From the NCBI GenBank assembly GCA_040307135.1, contig JAWRKD010000165.1:1-8840 (forward strand): a stretch of 8,840 bases of DNA. Reading direction: 5' to 3'. This document shows positions 1-6,554 of this stretch, piece by piece. Origin of the DNA: Aminidesulfovibrio sp040307135 (GTDB lineage Bacteria > Desulfobacterota > Desulfovibrionia > Desulfovibrionales > Desulfovibrionaceae). Position numbers and translations under genes: made by a program. The notes beneath the pieces are model-generated. The model had not been told where the DNA came from and ran no database searches. It saw nothing but the letters and a program-made list of their open reading frames with translations. The first letter of the stretch is position 1. Every line of letters begins with the position of its first letter.

Positions 1-826
1 CTGCCTGGCCCTCGGACGCGGCCGTGAACCCGGCGCGGCGCAGGGCGGCCATGCCCGCCGCGGGCTCGGGATGGTCCGCGGGCAGGAGGTAGCGGCGGCG
101 GCCGTCGCTCAGGATCTCGCGCAGCCGCACCAGGGCCGCGCGGGTCAGCTCCGGCGAGCCGAACAGGGCGTCCGGGTCGGCCAGGGGCCGCAGGGCCGCC
201 ACGGCCGGGGCGCAGGCCCTGAGCGAGGTGAGGACCTCCTCCACCTGGCGGGCCGTGGGCGGGCCGTCCCCGAAATGGGCGTGGAAAAGCTGGGGCAGGT
301 TCAGGGCCAGGGCCAGGGTCAGGCCCTGGGCCTCCGCGGCCCGGACCAGGGCCACCAGATCCTGGATGCGGGCCACCAGGGACTGGGGCTCGTCCGGGGT
401 CTGGGCCGTGCGGTTCTCCAGGAGCAGGCGCACCCCGGGCTTGCGCCGGGCCAGCTCGGCCTCCAGGGGCCGGTACAGGGTCAGGAACTCCACCAGGGTG
501 GGGCAGTCCGCGATGCGCGGAGGCGACAGCAGGATGCAGCGCGGCGCGGGCAGGCCGCGCAGGAGCCGGTGCAGATGCAGGTAGAACTCCCTGGTCCAGG
601 CGGGCTGGAGCCAGAGCCGGGGCACCCCGCCCTGGCGGCATTCGCGCAGCACGTTCAGGCCCTTGAGCAGGGGCGAGACGCAGGCCCGGGGCTCGGAGCC
701 GGTCTCGGCCCGCAGCAGGTAGCCGCCCCGGGGTTCGGGCCGGGCCGCGTCCAGGTGGCCGGGGAACTCGGCCAGGCTGCCGGGGGGGGCGTCGGCGGGC
801 AGATGGACCGGGACCAGCAGGCTCAT
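1..826 (-). CDS. Unidentified protein, partial (C-terminus beyond the left edge), possible TIM-barrel fold
   Basis: I do not recognise this gene with confidence. An uninterrupted frame of 275 codons runs from an ATG at 826-824 to the window edge with no stop, so the protein is truncated here and its full length is unknown. It begins MSLLVPVHLPADAP and has no signal peptide or membrane segment; it looks cytoplasmic. The alternation of hydrophobic strands and helices is barrel-like: a strand ending LLLEN (residues 134-138), a helix of about 25 residues, then a strand LALALNLPQLFHAHF (171-185). That pattern resembles xylose-isomerase-like/AP-endonuclease-2 TIM barrels, where a metal-binding Glu is followed by an Asp/His pair, but here Asn176 and His182/His184 occupy the second site, so the match is only suggestive. 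The start lies 10 bases after the stop of the sigma-54 regulator gene, with only a poor Shine-Dalgarno match, so translation is probably coupled. Its codon use matches the neighbours. It may be a partner or target of the two-component system, but that is inference. Confidence 0.72.
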   Translation of the reverse strand, partial: MSLLVPVHLPADAPPGSLAEFPGHLDAARPEPRGGYLLRAETGSEPRACVSPLLKGLNVLRECRQGGVPRLWLQPAWTREFYLHLHRLLRGLPAPRCILLSPPRIADCPTLVEFLTLYRPLEAELARRKPGVRLLLENRTAQTPDEPQSLVARIQDLVALVRAAEAQGLTLALALNLPQLFHAHFGDGPPTARQVEEVLTSLRACAPAVAALRPLADPDALFGSPELTRAALVRLREILSDGRRRYLLPADHPEPAAGMAALRRAGFTAASEGQA

Positions 827-836
827 GGGGTCCGGG

Positions 837-2210
837 CTACTTGCCCGCCAGGTTGTACTTCTTGAGCTTGTACTGGAGGTTGCTCTTGGACAGGCCCAGG
901 AGGTCCGCGGCGTGGGACTGGACGAAGTCGCAGCGCACCAGGGCGCGCCGGATCACAGCGGCCTCGATCTTGTCCAGGGTCTGGGCCAGGTCCAGCTTAA
1001 TGGGCAGGAGGTCCACGGCGCTCTTGAACTGGGAGTCCTCGTCCTTGATCTCGGGCGGCAGGTCCTCGGCGTCGATGAACTCGCCCGGGGCCAGGACCAC
1101 GCAGCGCTCGATGACGTTCTCCAGCTGGCGCACGTTGCCCGGCCACTCGAAGGCCGTGAGGTAGTCCGTGGCCGCGGGGGTGAAGCCCTTGAACTCCCGC
1201 TCCGCCTCCCGGGCGTACTTGTGCAGGAAGTGGGCGGCCAGGATCGGGATGTCCTCGCGCCGCTCGCGCAGGGGCGGCAGGGGCAGGCTCACCACGTTGA
1301 GCCGGTAGTAGAGGTCCTCGCGGAAGGTCCCGTCCTTGACGGCCTGCTGGAGGTCCTTGTTGGTGGCGGCCACCACCCGGATGTCCACCTCGATGAGCTC
1401 GCTGCCGCCCACCCGCTCGAAGGTGCGCTCCTGGAGCACGCGCAAGAGCTTCACCTGGAGGTCGTGGGACAGCTCGCCGATCTCGTCCAGGAAGAGCGTG
1501 CCCTTGTCGGCCATCTCGAAGCGGCCCCGGTGGCGGGACACGGCCCCGGTGAAGGAGCCCTTCTCGTGACCGAAGAGCTCGGACTCCAGCACGCCCGCGC
1601 CGAAGGCCATGCAGTTCACGGCCACGAAGGGGCCGTCCTTGCGCGGGGAGGCCTGGTGGATGGCCTTGGCGATGAGCTCCTTGCCCGTGCCGGACTCGCC
1701 GGTGATGAGCACCGTGCTCTTGGTGGGCGCGGCGCGCTGGACCATCTCCAGGATCTGGAGCATGGGCTTGGCCCGGGCGATGATGTTGCCCAGGGCGAAG
1801 CGCTCGGCGATCTGCTCGCGCAGCATGCGGTTCTCGCGCTGGGAGCGGGCGAACTGCACGGCCTTGGAGAGCGAAAGGAGCAGCTCCTCGTTGGAAAAGG
1901 GCTTGGTGATGTAGTCGAAGGCCCCGAGCTTCATGGCCTCCACCGCGCTCTCGATGCTGCCGAAGGCGGTCATGATGAGCACGGGGATGTGCGGGTAGGC
2001 CTTCTTGACCTGCTCCAGGACCTCGCGGCCCGTGAGCTTGGGCATCTTCATGTCCGTGACGAGCACGTCCACCTCGGACTCGCCCAGGAAGGCCAGGGCG
2101 GTCTCGGGGTCGTTGAGCGCCGTGACCTTGTAGCCCTCCTCCTCCAGGATGGTCTGCAGGATGAGCAGGTAGTTGCGCTCGTCGTCCAAAATGAGGATGT
2201 GGTCGGCCAT
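837..2210 (-). CDS. Sigma-54-dependent response regulator, NtrC family
   Basis: This is a 457-residue activator of RNA polymerase carrying sigma-54, with the full NtrC layout. The receiver domain (about 3-120) has the acidic pair D9/D10, phospho-acceptor D53 in VTDMKMP, T81 and K103. The AAA+ domain (about 140-370) has Walker A GESGTGKE (171-178), the sigma-54 contact loop GSFTGA (218-223), Walker B GTLFLDEIGE (237-246) and the sensor region WPGNVRQLENVIER (356-369). The C-terminal Fis-type helix-turn-helix (about 412-455) contains the recognition segment LGLSKSNLQYKLKKY. The contact loop has Ser in place of the usual Ala of GAFTGA. The ATG at 2210-2208 has GAGG four bases upstream (2215-2218). 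It follows the histidine kinase gene by 36 bases, so the kinase is very likely its phosphodonor. Phosphorylation of D53 should trigger oligomerisation and ATP-driven opening of sigma-54 promoters. The targets cannot be read from this window, and I found no convincing sigma-54 promoter in the intergenic regions examined. Confidence 0.96.
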   Translation of the reverse strand: MADHILILDDERNYLLILQTILEEEGYKVTALNDPETALAFLGESEVDVLVTDMKMPKLTGREVLEQVKKAYPHIPVLIMTAFGSIESAVEAMKLGAFDYITKPFSNEELLLSLSKAVQFARSQRENRMLREQIAERFALGNIIARAKPMLQILEMVQRAAPTKSTVLITGESGTGKELIAKAIHQASPRKDGPFVAVNCMAFGAGVLESELFGHEKGSFTGAVSRHRGRFEMADKGTLFLDEIGELSHDLQVKLLRVLQERTFERVGGSELIEVDIRVVAATNKDLQQAVKDGTFREDLYYRLNVVSLPLPPLRERREDIPILAAHFLHKYAREAEREFKGFTPAATDYLTAFEWPGNVRQLENVIERCVVLAPGEFIDAEDLPPEIKDEDSQFKSAVDLLPIKLDLAQTLDKIEAAVIRRALVRCDFVQSHAADLLGLSKSNLQYKLKKYNLAGK

Positions 2211-2222
2211 GAAACCTCGCGC

Positions 2223-2237
2223 GGGACTCCGGGTCCC
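2223..2237 (-). other. Small hairpin between kinase and response regulator genes
   Basis: GGGAC and GTCCC form a perfect 5-base-pair stem around a 5-base loop in the 36-base gap. It sits just upstream of the regulator's GAGG ribosome-binding site (2215-2218). It could tune regulator translation or mRNA stability, but a stem this short is common by chance in GC-rich DNA. Confidence 0.3.
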
Positions 2238-2246
2238 CTGGCATTC

Positions 2247-3686
2247 TTACCGGTGCGGAAAGACGATGTCCACCCTGGCCCCGCCTTCGGGGGCGTTGGA
2301 CAGGGTGAGCGTGCCGCCGTGGGACTCCACGATGCTGTTGACGATGGCCAGGCCCAGGCCCGTGCCGTTGTCCCTGGTGGTGAAGAAGGGATCCTTGGCC
2401 CGCTCCAGGTGCTCGGCCGGGAAGCCGGGGCCGGAGTCCGTGACGCGCACCCGCACGGCGTCCCCGTCCAGGCTGCCCTCGATCACGATGCGGCCGCCGC
2501 CGTGGACCTCCAGGGCCTGCATGGCGTTGGCGATGACGTTGTAGAAGGCGCGGTAGAGCAGGTCGCGGTCGCCCTTCATGGGCAGGTTCGGCGGGCAGCG
2601 GCGCTCGATGATCACGCCCTGCTTCTCGCACTCCGGCTCCAGGAACACGGCCGCCTGCTCCAGGGTGCGGCAGAGGTCAACCTCGTCCTGGCGCGGCTGC
2701 CGCGGCCGGGCGTAGTCCAGGAAGTCGCCCACGGTGCGCGAAAGCCGCCGGGCCTCGCCGTACAGGGCCTCCAGGATGCGCAGCTGGGGCGAGTTCTCGG
2801 CCCGGGCCTTCTTGAGCACCAGCTCGGCGCTGGAGCAGATGATGCCCAGCGGGTTGCGTATCTCGTGGGCCACGCCCGCCACCATGCGGCCCATGCCCGC
2901 CAGCTTCTCCTGCTGCAAAAGCTCGCGCTCCAGGCGCTCCTTTTCGCTCAGGCGCTCCATGTTCAGGCGGTCGGCCCGGCGGATGACGAGCATGATCACC
3001 GCGAACAGGCCCAGGGAGGTGAGCAGGGAGAAGACGATGACCAGGCGCTCGAAATTGAGCACCGTGACGTAGTCCTCGGTCACGTCCTGGGAGAACTCCA
3101 GGATGCCCATGAGCGGGTTTTCCTCGTCCCCGGCCATGAGCTTGCGCTCGGCGCGCACGGGCGCGTACCCGCGCAGGACCATGCTCCCGGGCTTGAGCTC
3201 GGGCAGGAACAGGGCCAGGAGCCGGGGCGTGCGCTGAAAGAACTCGAAGTGGTTCTCGCCGGACTCGCGCACCCGCTGCACCGCGGCCCCGGCCTTGTCC
3301 TTGGCCCCCACGAGCTCCGGGTCCAGGGCGTACACGATCTGGGAGTCATAGAGGGAGTAGAGCCGCAGGTCCTGCACGTGGAAGCTGTGGATGGTGGTGC
3401 GGATGACCTGGTCCAGGCGGGTGAACTGCTCCTTGTTGGACAGGGCGATGCTGCCGTAGCCGATGATGGTGGGCAGGGTGAAGCGGGTGTAGATCTGGTG
3501 GCTCAGGTTCTCGGTGAGGAGCAGGGCGAACTGCTTCTGCTTCTCCAGGAGCACCCGCTCGGCGTAGTTGGAGAGCACCACGGACAGGGCCAGGCTGAAG
3601 CCCAGAATGAGCACGAGCAGGGTCCAGGACAGGACCTTGACGATCTGGAGGGGCCGGGCCGCAGCCGCGGCGGCGCGCAATTCCAA
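2247..3686 (-). CDS. Membrane-bound sensor histidine kinase (NtrB-like output module)
   Basis: A 479-residue inner-membrane sensor kinase, presumably the partner of the sigma-54 regulator encoded directly downstream. Transmembrane helix 1 spans about residues 18-39 and helix 2 about 214-236. Between them is an extracytoplasmic sensing region of about 170 residues whose ligand is unknown; its end (VLRGYAPVR, then MGILEFSQDVTEDY) resembles Cache-type domains. Helix 2 leads through a charged coiled linker (about 237-262) into the dimerisation/phospho-acceptor helix with H274 in GVAHEIRNPLG. The ATPase domain has an N box NVIANAMQAL (383-392), G1 DSGPGFP (417-423), F box PFFTT (433-437) and G2 GTGLGLAIV (441-449), so it should be catalytically active. 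No PAS or receiver domain is present. The start is TTG at 3686-3684; AGGGG lies seven bases upstream inside the last codons of pgi, and only one base separates the pgi stop from this start. A second TTG two codons later is possible but worse spaced. Confidence 0.95.
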   Translation of the reverse strand: MELRAAAAAARPLQIVKVLSWTLLVLILGFSLALSVVLSNYAERVLLEKQKQFALLLTENLSHQIYTRFTLPTIIGYGSIALSNKEQFTRLDQVIRTTIHSFHVQDLRLYSLYDSQIVYALDPELVGAKDKAGAAVQRVRESGENHFEFFQRTPRLLALFLPELKPGSMVLRGYAPVRAERKLMAGDEENPLMGILEFSQDVTEDYVTVLNFERLVIVFSLLTSLGLFAVIMLVIRRADRLNMERLSEKERLERELLQQEKLAGMGRMVAGVAHEIRNPLGIICSSAELVLKKARAENSPQLRILEALYGEARRLSRTVGDFLDYARPRQPRQDEVDLCRTLEQAAVFLEPECEKQGVIIERRCPPNLPMKGDRDLLYRAFYNVIANAMQALEVHGGGRIVIEGSLDGDAVRVRVTDSGPGFPAEHLERAKDPFFTTRDNGTGLGLAIVNSIVESHGGTLTLSNAPEGGARVDIVFPHR

Positions 3687-3687
3687 G

Positions 3688-5028
3688 CTAGAACCCCTGC
3701 TCCCTGGCGGGCTGGCCCAGGAAGGCCGCCAGGTCCGCCTTTTCGGCCGCCAGGCCGGACGCGCCCATGCGGGCCTTGGCCAGGCGCTTGCCCAGCTCCA
3801 CGGCGGGCTGGTCCAGGGGATCGACGCCCAGCAGCCAGCCCGTGAGGATGGTGGCCGCGCCCAGAAGGGCCATGATCTTGCCCGCGGCCCGGGGCGTGTC
3901 CACCGCCGGCCGGATCTCCAGGAGCGGCACCCCGCTCTTGCACAGGGCCATGCCCGTGCCGAAGGCCTCGGCCGCCAGAAGCTCGCCGAGACTCTTGCCC
4001 GCGATGTAGGCGAACTCCTGCGGGAGCCGCTCCGGGAAGCGCGGCCCCGCGGGCAGGCCCGGGCAGGTGAGTTGGAGGCAGGCCTTGTTGCGCGGGCCGT
4101 CCATGAACATCTGGTTCACGGAGTGCTGGTCCGTGACGCCCACGGCCGGGATGGGCTGGCTGCCCTTGCCCTGCTTGCCCAGGCTCTCGGCCCAGAGCTG
4201 GGCGAACCAGTCGCCCAGGCTGGCCCAGAGCGGCACGTAGCCGAAAAAGATGAGCTCGTTGAAGCCGGCGTCCATGAGGCCGCGGCCCCAGCAGGCCAGG
4301 CGGAAGGCGGGGTGCGCGGCCAGGGCCGTGCCGTCCAGGTCCGGCGCGGCCAGGGGCGTCAGGACCTCGGCGGCCCCGGCCAGCAGCTCCCGGGCATCGA
4401 TGCCCAGGAAGGCCGCAGGGACCAGGCCCACGGCCGAAAGCGCGGAATAGCGGCCGCCCAGGCCCGCGGGCACGGGCAGGCTGCGGCAGCCCAGGCGGTC
4501 GGCCTCCTGGCGGAAGAACCCGGACTTCTGGTCCGTGACGAACCAGAGGTTCCTCTTCCAGTCCGCGCCCAGGCGCTCCTCCAGCCAGCGGCAGACCACG
4601 AAATACTGGCCCGTGGTCTCGATGGTGCCGCCGGACTTGCTCACGGCCAGCACCAGGGTCTTTTCCGGCGGCAGCTTGGCCAGCCAGGCGTCCAGGCTCA
4701 CGGCGTCCACGTTGTCCGCGATCCAGAGCCAGGGGCCGGCGTGGCCGGGCTGATCCTGTCCCGGGGCGAAGGCTTTTTGCAAGAATCGCGCGCCCAGGGC
4801 CGAGCCGCCGATGCCCAGGAGCAGCATGTGGTCGAACCGCTTCAGGTCCGCGCCCAGGCCCGCCAGTTCCTTTTCCAGGTCCGCCCGGAACGGCATGTTC
4901 ACGAAGGGCAGCCTTCCGGCCTTGACCTCTCCCGCCAGACGCGCGGCCAGCTCCCCGGCCCGCGCCGCATGGCGTTCCAGTCCCAGCTTTTCTTCCCGGG
5001 CATTGGTCCAGACGAGCGTGTCGGCCAT
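3688..5028 (-). CDS. pgi: Glucose-6-phosphate isomerase (short bacterial form)
   Basis: This cytoplasmic enzyme interconverts glucose 6-phosphate and fructose 6-phosphate, linking glycolysis/gluconeogenesis to sugar storage and cell-envelope sugar synthesis. The 446-residue length fits the short bacterial class rather than the roughly 550-residue E. coli type. The first SIS domain carries LGIGGSALGA (71-80) and the phosphate-binding VSKSGGTIET (129-138). The signature GRYSALSAVGLVPAAFLGID is at 192-211. Catalytic-type residues are E281 in WAESLGK, H302 in TDQHS, and K418 at the end of the second signature GVDPLDQPAVELGKRLAK (401-418), so the active site looks complete. The ATG at 5028-5026 has AAGGGG six bases upstream (5035-5040). 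It lies 117 bases after the aminotransferase gene and one base before the histidine kinase gene. Co-transcription of pgi with a two-component system is unusual for a housekeeping enzyme. Base and codon use match the neighbours. Confidence 0.97.
   Translation of the reverse strand: MADTLVWTNAREEKLGLERHAARAGELAARLAGEVKAGRLPFVNMPFRADLEKELAGLGADLKRFDHMLLLGIGGSALGARFLQKAFAPGQDQPGHAGPWLWIADNVDAVSLDAWLAKLPPEKTLVLAVSKSGGTIETTGQYFVVCRWLEERLGADWKRNLWFVTDQKSGFFRQEADRLGCRSLPVPAGLGGRYSALSAVGLVPAAFLGIDARELLAGAAEVLTPLAAPDLDGTALAAHPAFRLACWGRGLMDAGFNELIFFGYVPLWASLGDWFAQLWAESLGKQGKGSQPIPAVGVTDQHSVNQMFMDGPRNKACLQLTCPGLPAGPRFPERLPQEFAYIAGKSLGELLAAEAFGTGMALCKSGVPLLEIRPAVDTPRAAGKIMALLGAATILTGWLLGVDPLDQPAVELGKRLAKARMGASGLAAEKADLAAFLGQPAREQGF
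3694..3698 (-). promoter_or_regulatory. Ribosome-binding site supporting the TTG start of the histidine kinase
   Basis: AGGGG on the minus strand lies inside the last sense codons of pgi, seven bases before the TTG at 3686-3684. The spacing is near ideal and supports this non-ATG start. Because the site is within pgi and only one base separates stop and start, kinase synthesis is probably coupled to termination of pgi translation. Confidence 0.65.
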
Positions 5029-5034
5029 GATTTT

Positions 5035-5040
5035 CCCCTT
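5035..5040 (-). promoter_or_regulatory. Ribosome-binding site of pgi
   Basis: AAGGGG on the minus strand, six bases before the ATG at 5028, is a strong Shine-Dalgarno match. It fixes the start choice and argues that pgi is translated independently of the aminotransferase upstream. Confidence 0.7.
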
Positions 5041-5054
5041 GTTTCAGGCCCTCT

Positions 5055-5136
5055 GCGCGGTTTCCGCGCGAGACCGCGCCGCAATGTGGTCCAGGGCCAT
5101 GCCCTGGCCGGGGGTCCGGGGATGGAGTCCCCGGAC
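5055..5136 (-). other. Cluster of three perfect hairpins between aminotransferase gene and pgi
   Basis: The 117-base gap 5029-5145 holds three consecutive perfect inverted repeats. In the direction of transcription they are 5136-5114 (9-bp stem GTCCGGGGA/TCCCCGGAC, 5-base loop), 5107-5091 (7-bp stem CCAGGGC/GCCCTGG, 3-base loop) and 5069-5055 (6-bp stem GCGCGG/CCGCGC, 3-base loop). None is followed by a run of U, so a classical intrinsic terminator is not supported. They could protect mRNA ends, attenuate read-through or mark an RNase processing site. I saw no clear promoter for pgi in this gap. Confidence 0.5.
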
Positions 5137-5145
5137 GCCGGAGGC

Positions 5146-6321
5146 TTATTTCCTGAGCAGCACCCGGCCCACCAGGTCCAGGGCTGTCTGCAACGTCTCG
5201 TCGGCCACGGCGTAGGAGAAGCGGATGCAGCGGTCGTCGCCGAAGGCCGAGCCCGGCACCAGGGCCACGCCCGCCTTTTCCAGGATGCGGGTGCAGAGCG
5301 CGGCCGAGTCCGGGGCCTCGGCGTCGTAGAAGGCGTCCAGCACCGGGAAGAGGTAGAACGCGCCGTCCGGCTTGGGGCAGGAGGCCCCGGGCCAGGAGCG
5401 GATCACGGCCAGGGCCAGGTCGCGGCGGCGCTGGAAGGCGACCTTCATCTCCTCCACCACGTCCCAGGGGCCTTCCAGGGCGGCGACCGCGGCGTGCTGC
5501 ACGAAAGAGCAGACATTGGAGGTGCTCTGGCCCTGGATCTTGTTCATGGCCTTGACCAGGTCCGGATGGGCCAGGGCCCAGCCCAGGCGCCAGCCGGTCA
5601 TGCAGAAGCTCTTGGAGAGCGCGCCCACCAGGGCGTAGCCGCCGGGCCGGGCCTCGAAGCGGCGGGCCAGGGTGCTGGGCTCGGCCGGGGCATAGACCAG
5701 GCGGTCATAGACCTCGTCCGAGATGACGAACACGCCCTTTTTCTCGGCCCAGCCGGCCAGGGCGTCCAGGCGCGCCTGGGAGTAGTGGCGGCCCGTGGGG
5801 TTGGAGGGCGTGTTCAGGATGAGCGCCTTGACCCTGGGGGTCCAGGCCCGCTCCAGGTCCTCGGGATCCAGGAGGAAGCCCTTCTCGGCCGAGGCCGGGA
5901 CGATGACCGGCTCGCCGTCGGCCAGCAGGACCATGTCCGGATAGCTTACCCAGTAGGGGCCGGGGATGAGCACCTGGTCGCCGGGGTTCAGGAGGGCCAT
6001 GAGCAGGTTGTAGAGCACCTGCTTGCCGCCGTTGGAGACGATGACGTTCTCGGCCGAGGCCTTGGCCCCGTAGAAGCGGCCGTACTGCGCGGCCACGGCC
6101 TGGCGCAGGGCCGGGATGCCGGGCACCGGGGTGTAGCGGGTGTGGCCCGCGTCCAGGGCGGCCTTGGCCGCCTCCACCACGTGGGGCGGGGTGGGGAAAT
6201 CGGGCTCGCCCACGGCCAGGCTGATGACCTTGCGGCCCTGGGCCTTGAGCTCCTGGGCCTTGGCGTTCACGGCCAGGGTGGCCGAGGGTTTGATGCGGGA
6301 AAGGCGGGCGGCGGTGTTCAT
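5146..6321 (-). CDS. Class I/II PLP aminotransferase, aspartate aminotransferase type (subgroup I-gamma)
   Basis: A 391-residue cytoplasmic pyridoxal-phosphate enzyme that most likely moves the amino group between aspartate and 2-oxoglutarate; some enzymes of this subgroup also accept prephenate. The sequence reads like bacterial/Thermus-type aspartate aminotransferases throughout: SLAVGEPDFPTP (34-45), SNGGKQVLYN (96-105), GPYWVSYPDM (121-130) and NTPSNPTG (170-177, N174 contacting the cofactor ring). It continues with SDEVYD (201-206, D202 and Y205), the Schiff-base lysine K237 in SKSFCMTGWRLG with phosphate-binding R245, and R367 in IRFSY, which holds the substrate alpha-carboxylate. The GGK lysine (K100) is typical of this subgroup and is thought to help select acidic substrates. 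All key residues are present. The ATG at 6321-6319 has only a distant GAGG (13 bases) as ribosome-binding site. It is the first gene of the leftward group and is divergent from nrdJ. An aspB/aspC-type name would fit, but the exact substrate is not proven by sequence. Confidence 0.93.
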   Translation of the reverse strand: MNTAARLSRIKPSATLAVNAKAQELKAQGRKVISLAVGEPDFPTPPHVVEAAKAALDAGHTRYTPVPGIPALRQAVAAQYGRFYGAKASAENVIVSNGGKQVLYNLLMALLNPGDQVLIPGPYWVSYPDMVLLADGEPVIVPASAEKGFLLDPEDLERAWTPRVKALILNTPSNPTGRHYSQARLDALAGWAEKKGVFVISDEVYDRLVYAPAEPSTLARRFEARPGGYALVGALSKSFCMTGWRLGWALAHPDLVKAMNKIQGQSTSNVCSFVQHAAVAALEGPWDVVEEMKVAFQRRRDLALAVIRSWPGASCPKPDGAFYLFPVLDAFYDAEAPDSAALCTRILEKAGVALVPGSAFGDDRCIRFSYAVADETLQTALDLVGRVLLRK

Positions 6322-6383
6322 GATGGGGGCTCGACCTCGGGGGAGTAATTTTTTTTCCTCTCTAGGGCATTTCCTGGGGGAGG

Positions 6384-6412
6384 TAAATACAGGCCCGCCA
6401 AGGGTTTTGCAA
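6384..6412 (-). promoter_or_regulatory. Candidate sigma-70-type promoter for the aminotransferase gene
   Basis: On the minus strand TTGCAA (6412-6407) and TATTTA (6389-6384) are separated by exactly 17 bases. The -35 matches four of six consensus bases and the -10 only three, so this is a weak candidate. Transcription would begin near 6377, giving a leader of about 55 bases before the ATG at 6321. It lies in the most AT-rich intergenic DNA of the window. Confidence 0.33.
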
Positions 6413-6444
6413 CAAAGACGGCGATTGGCGGAGTCTCCCGGCCC

Positions 6445-6474
6445 CTGGCAATTTTTCCAGACTTTTTTTATACA
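6445..6474 (+). promoter_or_regulatory. Candidate sigma-70-type promoter for nrdJ
   Basis: CTGGCA (6445-6450) and TATACA (6469-6474) are 18 bases apart; each matches four of six consensus bases, and the spacer contains two T-runs. The predicted transcript would start near 6481, leaving a leader of about 74 bases before the chosen nrdJ start at 6555. I see no NrdR-type box pair and no cobalamin riboswitch; the leader is too short for the latter. Confidence 0.42.
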
Positions 6475-6541
6475 TCATGGAGAACGCGACCCGCCTCGTG
6501 TTCCCCGGTTTTCCCTCGTTGCCCATTCTCGATCTGACAAC

Positions 6542-6545
6542 GGAG
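6542..6545 (+). promoter_or_regulatory. Ribosome-binding site that decides the nrdJ start
   Basis: GGAG lies nine bases before the ATG at 6555. The in-frame ATG at 6477 has only T-rich sequence upstream, no Shine-Dalgarno match, and sits two bases after the putative -10 hexamer, so it would precede the predicted transcript start. The site therefore supports 6555. Confidence 0.6.
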
Positions 6546-6554
6546 CGCACGTCC

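Noticed and set aside
825..3845. A plus-strand open frame of about 1000 codons opposite the regulator and kinase genes
   Set aside because: It is a mirror of GC-rich codon bias: low-complexity, rich in Gly, Leu, Gln and His, with no family motifs, while the minus strand encodes complete recognised proteins over the same bases.
5114..5136. Intrinsic terminator after the aminotransferase gene
   Set aside because: The stem is good, but the minus-strand sequence after it is GC-rich with no U-run, so I report it only as a hairpin.
3568..6348. A plus-strand open frame of 926 codons opposite pgi and the aminotransferase gene
   Set aside because: Same GC-bias artefact; it spans two real genes and their intergenic gap and has no recognisable domain.
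6446..6462. Possible sigma-54 promoter (TGG...TGC on the minus strand near CTGGAAAAATTGCC)
   Set aside because: The GG and GC elements are about three bases too close together for a -24/-12 promoter.
6477..6554. N-terminal extension of NrdJ from the ATG at 6477
   Set aside because: It has no ribosome-binding site, starts two bases after the likely -10, and encodes sequence unlike reductase N-termini; the ATG at 6555 has GGAG at good spacing.
6481..6554. Cobalamin riboswitch or NrdR boxes controlling nrdJ
   Set aside because: The leader is far too short for a B12 riboswitch, and I found no convincing paired NrdR-type boxes.
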